This document shows positions 60,441-64,000 of a DNA stretch of 64,000 nt, one piece after another. The translations under genes were made by a program, and so were the position numbers. The stretch covers positions 6,200,001 to 6,264,000 of the forward strand of contig NZ_OZ061318.1 of the NCBI RefSeq assembly GCF_964063345.1, given 5' to 3'. The notes under the pieces were generated by a model, which saw only the letters and a program-made list of their open reading frames with translations, searched no databases and had not been told where the DNA came from. Positions within the stretch are counted from its first letter, which is position 1, and every line of letters begins with the position of its first letter. This DNA is from Pseudomonas lini. GTDB taxonomy: Bacteria > Pseudomonadota > Gammaproteobacteria > Pseudomonadales > Pseudomonadaceae.

Positions 60441-61483
60441 GCCATTGACTCCTGCGGTGTTTTTTCCCGGGCGAGAAGGCGCTCCAGAACACGGCGCGAC
60501 TGCACGCCACCGGCGTCGATATTGAGCTTGAGCAAGTTGCGCTGGGGATGGCTGAGCAGGTTCTGTTGCTGGCGTTCGAGCATCTCCAGGTCCTCGCTGA
60601 AAATCTTGCCCTGACCCTCGCGAATGCTCGCGGTCAAGGCTTCATCCTGCGGGTTGAAATTGCGCGCCATGCCCCAGAAGTACCAGATCGAGGTTTCGGT
60701 TTGCGGCGTGATGAAGTCGACGACGATGCTCGACGCCTTGAACTGTTGGGGGGCGTGATAACCACCTTTGCCGGCATGGGCCACACCGACTTCGATCAGC
60801 ACATGGCTGGGCGGGGTGAAGCGGCAGATCTGCCAGCGATCCACTGGCACATCGTCGGCCAGGTTGTTGCCGCGCAGAGCCATGCGCCAGAAGGGCGGGG
60901 CCATGATGTTTTCCATGTGGCGGGCGGTGACCACCTCGTCGCCATCGACCGTGGTCACCGGCGGTGCTTCGTCGATTTCCTTTTGGCCGATGCTGGACGC
61001 GTGAACGTAGGTTTCGTGCGTCAGGTCCATCAGGTTGTCGATCATCAGGCGATAGTCGCACTGGATGTGGAACAGGCCACCGCCATAGGCCCACTCATCG
61101 CTGACCGCCCATTCCAGATGATGGATCAGCGCTGCGTCGGCCAATGCCTGATCGCCAGGCCAGACCCAGATAAATCCATAGCGCTCGACCACGGCGAACG
61201 TCTTGTTGCAGGGAAAACCGCGAACCCGTTGCCCCGGCATTTCCACGGTCTTGCCGTCGCACCCCATCACCAGGCCGTGATAGCCGCACACCAGATTGCC
61301 GTTTTCCACATAGCCCAAAGACAGCGGTGCGCCGCGATGCGGGCAGAAGTCCTCGACAGCGGCCACCTTGCCTTCGTGACCGCGATAAAAAACCATCTTT
61401 TCACCACAGATCTGCCGGCCCAGCGGCTTGTCGGCGAGTTCATCGGGCGTACAGGCGACGTACCAGGTGTTCTTGGGGTACAT
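60437..61483 (-). CDS. vanA: Vanillate O-demethylase oxygenase subunit
   Basis: 348 residues. N-terminal Rieske domain with CPHRGAPLSLGYVEN and CGYHGLVM (CxH...CxxH), then the mononuclear iron site: DNLMDLTHETYVHASSIG (two His and Asp). It converts vanillate to protocatechuate and formaldehyde with O2. GGAGAATCTCC before ATG 61483. Promoter and two VanR operators precede it. Confidence 0.94.
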   Translation of the reverse strand: MYPKNTWYVACTPDELADKPLGRQICGEKMVFYRGHEGKVAAVEDFCPHRGAPLSLGYVENGNLVCGYHGLVMGCDGKTVEMPGQRVRGFPCNKTFAVVERYGFIWVWPGDQALADAALIHHLEWAVSDEWAYGGGLFHIQCDYRLMIDNLMDLTHETYVHASSIGQKEIDEAPPVTTVDGDEVVTARHMENIMAPPFWRMALRGNNLADDVPVDRWQICRFTPPSHVLIEVGVAHAGKGGYHAPQQFKASSIVVDFITPQTETSIWYFWGMARNFNPQDEALTASIREGQGKIFSEDLEMLERQQQNLLSHPQRNLLKLNIDAGGVQSRRVLERLLAREKTPQESMA

Positions 61484-61516
61484 GGAGATTCTCCAAGGCT
61501 GTTTTTGTTATTTAGT

Positions 61517-61524
61517 GGATCCAT
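61517..61524. promoter_or_regulatory. VanR operator, promoter-proximal
   Basis: TGGATCCA within GTGGATCCATTAATGG, the core of the VanR site ATTGGATCCAAT known from Caulobacter and used widely as VanO. It directly borders the -10 hexamer on its downstream side. Confidence 0.75.
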
Positions 61525-61553
61525 TAATGGTGATTTATGGGGTGTTTGTCAAA
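61525..61553 (-). promoter_or_regulatory. Putative vanAB promoter
   Basis: On the minus strand TTGACA (61548-61553), 17 bases, then CATTAA (61525-61530). The two VanR operators lie on either side of it. Confidence 0.5.
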
Positions 61554-61577
61554 CTGATTCTGTTTATTAACGATTCT

Positions 61578-61587
61578 ATGGATCCAT
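61578..61587. promoter_or_regulatory. VanR operator, upstream copy
   Basis: ATGGATCCAT, a perfect 10-base palindrome, inside TATGGATCCATTGGTGAAG. The downstream copy, GTGGATCCATTAATGGTGA, is 61 bases away, about six helical turns. A third GGATCC at 61621-61626 is in a weaker context. Confidence 0.7.
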
Positions 61588-61680
61588 TGGTGAAGTTTTA
61601 GCCCTCGGTCGGGCCAGCCGGATCCGTAGTGGATCATCACGGATGTCAGCTTCGGAATCGGTCGATTCTTGTGCCGCGTA

Positions 61681-62904
61681 TTAATGCTCTTTGGCTTTCC
61701 TGATTCTGATCAAAATAAACAGCAGGACGCAGAGCGCGAGCGGGGTCATGGCCAGCATGGCGTCTCTCGCGGAAATGTCCGCGCCCATGACGTGCAGCCC
61801 CGAGTAGAACAGCTTGAACAGGCTCAACAAGTAATAGGTGATGGCGATAATCGACAAGCCTTCAACGGCGCGCTGGATTTTGATTTGAGTGTCGGCACGG
61901 GCGTTCAGGCTTTTCAGAATTTCCGAGTTCTGTTCTTCCATTTCGACCTGCACACGGGCCTGCAACAAGTCCCCGAGGTTGGCCACGCTTTCGGCCAGTT
62001 GCTCCAGGCGTTGTTCGGTGACGGCGCAGTATCTGACCGTGGGTTTAAAGCGTCTTTCGATGAAGATACCCAGTCGCTGACAATCACCCACATGACTTTC
62101 GCGCAGTTCGCCCAGGCGTTCGAAAACCAGCTGTGCATAGGCTTGGGTGGCGCTGAAACGGTGTCGGGTTTTTGCGCTGCTGCTGACCACTTGCGCCGAC
62201 AGGTTGGCAATGTCGGTCAACAATGCCTTCGCATTACCGGTATCGGGGCCGGCGTTACGTTCCGAGAGGTTTACCAGGGTCTTGTCGAAGACGTTGAGCT
62301 GAGTGCTCAAGGCTTTCGCGGTAATGAGTGAAAGCGAAGCCATCATTCGGTAGGTTTCGATTTCCAGCAGGCGGCGGATCATCCGTCCCAGCCGATACGC
62401 ATTCAGGCGTTTGTTAACGAACAGAAAACGGTTGGTACCATCGGCGCTCAGGCGAAAATCGCTCCAGACCGTCGCATCGCCACCGCCGATGCAAGAGCCG
62501 CTAGGATCTTTGAACCCATAAACAGACAAATCGCCAGAAAAGGACGTATCAGTGCGTACCACAATCTGCACGGCGTTGATCACGTGCTGCATGAAGGGTT
62601 CGACCCGGTCCATCAAGGCTCTGGGTGGCGGGCTCCAGCATGGCTCGTGACTGGAGGAGGGCACCACCAGCGTCAGCGTCAGAAACTCCGCGTGCCGCTC
62701 CCACTTCAAGGCATGGCCCTCCAGCTCGGTGATGCCCTGCGCCGCATCCGGGTCGACCGGGCCGGGGCAGCAGCGACTGAGCAGGGTGTCGCACTGCCCG
62801 TCAATCGCCAGAAAAGCCAGATGAAACACGTGGGCGGGCTCATCGAAATACAGAGAAGGACGCGCGTGCAACTCGTTGTGCAGGATCAGTCTTTGCGGGT
62901 GCAT
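61681..62904 (-). CDS. DUF3422 family membrane protein
   Basis: 407 residues. The N-terminus MHPQRLILHNELHARPSLYF carries the family's HNELHARP signature, followed by VFHLAFLAIDG. A long helical part (coiled-coil-like, residues about 200-340) precedes two membrane segments near the C-terminus (LSIIAITYYLLSLFKLFYSG and AMTPLALCVLLFILIRI). Probably an inner-membrane protein with a cytoplasmic N-terminal domain; function unknown. Upstream of vanAB but not clearly co-transcribed, since vanA promoter elements lie between. Confidence 0.82.
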   Translation of the reverse strand: MHPQRLILHNELHARPSLYFDEPAHVFHLAFLAIDGQCDTLLSRCCPGPVDPDAAQGITELEGHALKWERHAEFLTLTLVVPSSSHEPCWSPPPRALMDRVEPFMQHVINAVQIVVRTDTSFSGDLSVYGFKDPSGSCIGGGDATVWSDFRLSADGTNRFLFVNKRLNAYRLGRMIRRLLEIETYRMMASLSLITAKALSTQLNVFDKTLVNLSERNAGPDTGNAKALLTDIANLSAQVVSSSAKTRHRFSATQAYAQLVFERLGELRESHVGDCQRLGIFIERRFKPTVRYCAVTEQRLEQLAESVANLGDLLQARVQVEMEEQNSEILKSLNARADTQIKIQRAVEGLSIIAITYYLLSLFKLFYSGLHVMGADISARDAMLAMTPLALCVLLFILIRIRKAKEH

Positions 62905-62987
62905 GCTATTTGGGCCATGTTGGAGTTGTTTGTTGTTGGGACTGGATGACGAATACCCGAGTCACAAACCCAACCTGGCGATTGCCC

Positions 62988-63003
62988 AATACCAGTCAGC
63001 CAA
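62988..63003. repeat. Degenerate single end of the MITE-like element
   Basis: AATACCAGTCAGCCAA matches AATGCCAGTCAGTTAA at 13 of 16 positions. It directly follows GGCGATTGCC, a short palindrome, just as the intact elements follow GC-rich palindromes. No partner end was found nearby. Confidence 0.45.
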
Positions 63004-63064
63004 CCACGGAACCTGTGGGAGCAGGGTTGTGTAGCCAGATGGGCTTGTATGGTGAGAGGGCTTT

Positions 63065-63211
63065 TGTGGCGAGGGGGCTTGCCCCCGTTGGGTTGCGAAG
63101 CGACCCTAAAACCAGTCACCGCGATCTTTAATTAGTATCGCGGCGTCTGGTTTACGACTGCTTCGCAGCCGAACGGGGCGGTGCGGCATTCCGACAAGCC
63201 CCCTCGCCACA
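63065..63211. repeat. 147-bp palindromic repeat, copy B
   Basis: Same ends and same length as 35716-35862 (TGTGGCGAGGGGGCTTG ... CAAGCCCCCTCGCCACA), with the middle replaced by a different inverted pair (AAACCAG...CCGCGAT / ATCGCGG...CTGGTTT). The equal length and changed middle suggest compensatory change that preserves folding. Confidence 0.7.
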
Positions 63212-63230
63212 TAAGCCCGCTTCCACAGGT

Positions 63231-64000
63231 TTAACGCAACGCCGTACAGAACGCGCGGATGGCTTCGCAGGCTTGGCGCAATGACGCATCATCCAGCGCA
63301 TAGGCAATTCGAATATAGGGGCCAAGGCCGAACGCACTGCCATGCACCACCGCCACATCCGCTTCATCGAGCAATGCATGGGCGACATCTTCGTCGGTGT
63401 GCAGCACGCGACCGGCGGGCGAGGTGCGGCCGATCAGCCCTGCGCAAGAGGCGAACGCATAGAACGCGCCCGTCGGGCTCACGCATTCCAGCCCCGGCGT
63501 GTCGTTCAGCAGCGCCACCATCAAATCGCGCCGACCCTGGAAAGCGGCACGGCTTTCGCGGATGAACTCTTTCGGCCCCTCCAGCGCGGCGAGTGCGGCT
63601 TGCTGCGAAACCGAGCAGGCGCCAGAAGTCTGCTGGCCCTGCAGCTTTTCCATGGCCTCCAGCAACCAGCGCGGCCCGGTGGCAAAACCGATGCGCCAGC
63701 CGGTCATGGCGTAGGCCTTGGAGACACCGTTCATGGTCAGGGTTCTTGGTGCCAGTCGTGGCTCCACTTGGGCCAGGGTGTAGAACGCTTGATCGTCGAA
63801 GATCAGGTGTTCATAGATGTCATCGGCCAGAATCAGCACGTGGGGCTGATCCAGCAGCACGGCCGCCAGGGCACGAAGTTCCGGCTCGCTGTACACCGCG
63901 CCGGTCGGATTGGACGGTGAGTTGAGGATCAACCAGCGGGTCTGCGGGGTGATCGCGGCGGCCAGTGCTGCGGGCGTCAGTTTGAAACCGGTACCGGCAT
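63231..64000 (-). CDS. PLP-dependent aminotransferase class I/II, AruH-like (5' end cut)
   Basis: About 256 C-terminal residues are present; the start is beyond the window. Visible motifs: TRWLILNSPSNPTGAVYSEP, HVLILADDIYEHLIFDDQAF, the PLP lysine in TMNGVSKAYAMTGWRIGFAT, and the C-terminal RIAYALDDASLRQACEAI with the substrate-binding Arg. Resembles arginine-pyruvate transaminase AruH of Pseudomonas, but aspartate-type aminotransferases look alike at this level. Confidence 0.8.
   Translation of the reverse strand, partial: AGTGFKLTPAALAAAITPQTRWLILNSPSNPTGAVYSEPELRALAAVLLDQPHVLILADDIYEHLIFDDQAFYTLAQVEPRLAPRTLTMNGVSKAYAMTGWRIGFATGPRWLLEAMEKLQGQQTSGACSVSQQAALAALEGPKEFIRESRAAFQGRRDLMVALLNDTPGLECVSPTGAFYAFASCAGLIGRTSPAGRVLHTDEDVAHALLDEADVAVVHGSAFGLGPYIRIAYALDDASLRQACEAIRAFCTALR

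Larger units (their letters stand above)
62905..63230. other. 326-base repeat-rich gap
   Basis: Holds a degenerate MITE end (62988-63003), REP-like fragments (ACCTGTGGGAGCAGGG) and the second copy of the 147-bp repeat. I see no ORF of good quality. It separates two minus-strand genes. Confidence 0.5.

Noticed and set aside
61618..61645. Third GGATCC as a VanR operator
   Set aside because: The surrounding bases (CCGGATCCGT) depart from TGGATCCA and the distance to the promoter is larger; not counted as a site.
1..64000. CRISPR arrays, rRNA, tRNA, prophage or complete insertion sequences
   Set aside because: No regular spaced direct repeats, no cloverleaf-like sequence with the usual conserved arms, and no integrase or transposase gene were seen.

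Overview
The window looks like chromosomal DNA of a fluorescent-group Pseudomonas. The evidence is the GC-rich coding style, two OprD-family porins, REPIN-type palindromes (GTGGGAGCGGGCTTGCTCGCG class), and Pseudomonas-style loci for GABA, threonate, ferulate and vanillate use. No rRNA, tRNA, CRISPR array, phage or intact insertion sequence was found. Everything here comes from reading the sequence and from recalled family knowledge; no database search was run.

Layout. 0-10 kb: a cut GNAT gene; an OprD porin; a divergent pair of GhrA-like 2-hydroxyacid dehydrogenase and GabT-type aminotransferase; a HAD-like protein; an Lrp regulator; a TonB-dependent siderophore receptor; a GabP-type permease. 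10.2-26.1 kb: a minus-strand run of twelve tightly packed, mostly overlapping genes. The first six are a full ebo set (eboD-C-A-B-E-F; the EDB locus of P. fluorescens, ebo of cyanobacteria). They are followed by two proteins matching the N-terminal half of VioB/RebD chromopyrrolate synthases, two exported single-CXXCH proteins, a Cys-rich exported protein and a beta-propeller. This is the most unusual part of the window.

26.4-33.4 kb: a four-carbon sugar-acid (threonate/erythronate type) pathway with GntR and DeoR regulators: ltnD, otnK, otnC, a GntP permease and otnI. 33.5-38 kb: a chemoreceptor with a translationally coupled small protein, a repeat-rich gap, a periplasmic binding protein and an HSL-type esterase. 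38-49.3 kb: an XylR/DmpR-type sigma-54 activator facing an aromatic aldehyde dehydrogenase, a short-chain dehydrogenase and a DUF1302 / DUF1329 / YCF48-like / MMPL envelope module. A good -24/-12 promoter and activator-type palindromes lie between activator and target.

49.3-61.6 kb: lignin-monomer catabolism. It holds an AAHS transporter, an OprD porin, a FerR-like MarR repressor, ech-vdh-fcs-thiolase, a VanR-like GntR regulator and vanAB, so ferulate can be taken to protocatechuate. The TGGATCCA operators of VanR are visible upstream of vanA. 61.7-64 kb: a DUF3422 membrane protein, a repeat-rich gap and a cut aminotransferase (AruH-like).

Small repeats are informative. Two short mobile elements with TTAACTGACTGGCATT ends sit inside GC-rich palindromes with direct repeats on both sides. 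A 147-bp palindromic repeat occurs twice. A 96-bp ungapped repeat lies upstream of both the GNAT gene and the first porin gene.
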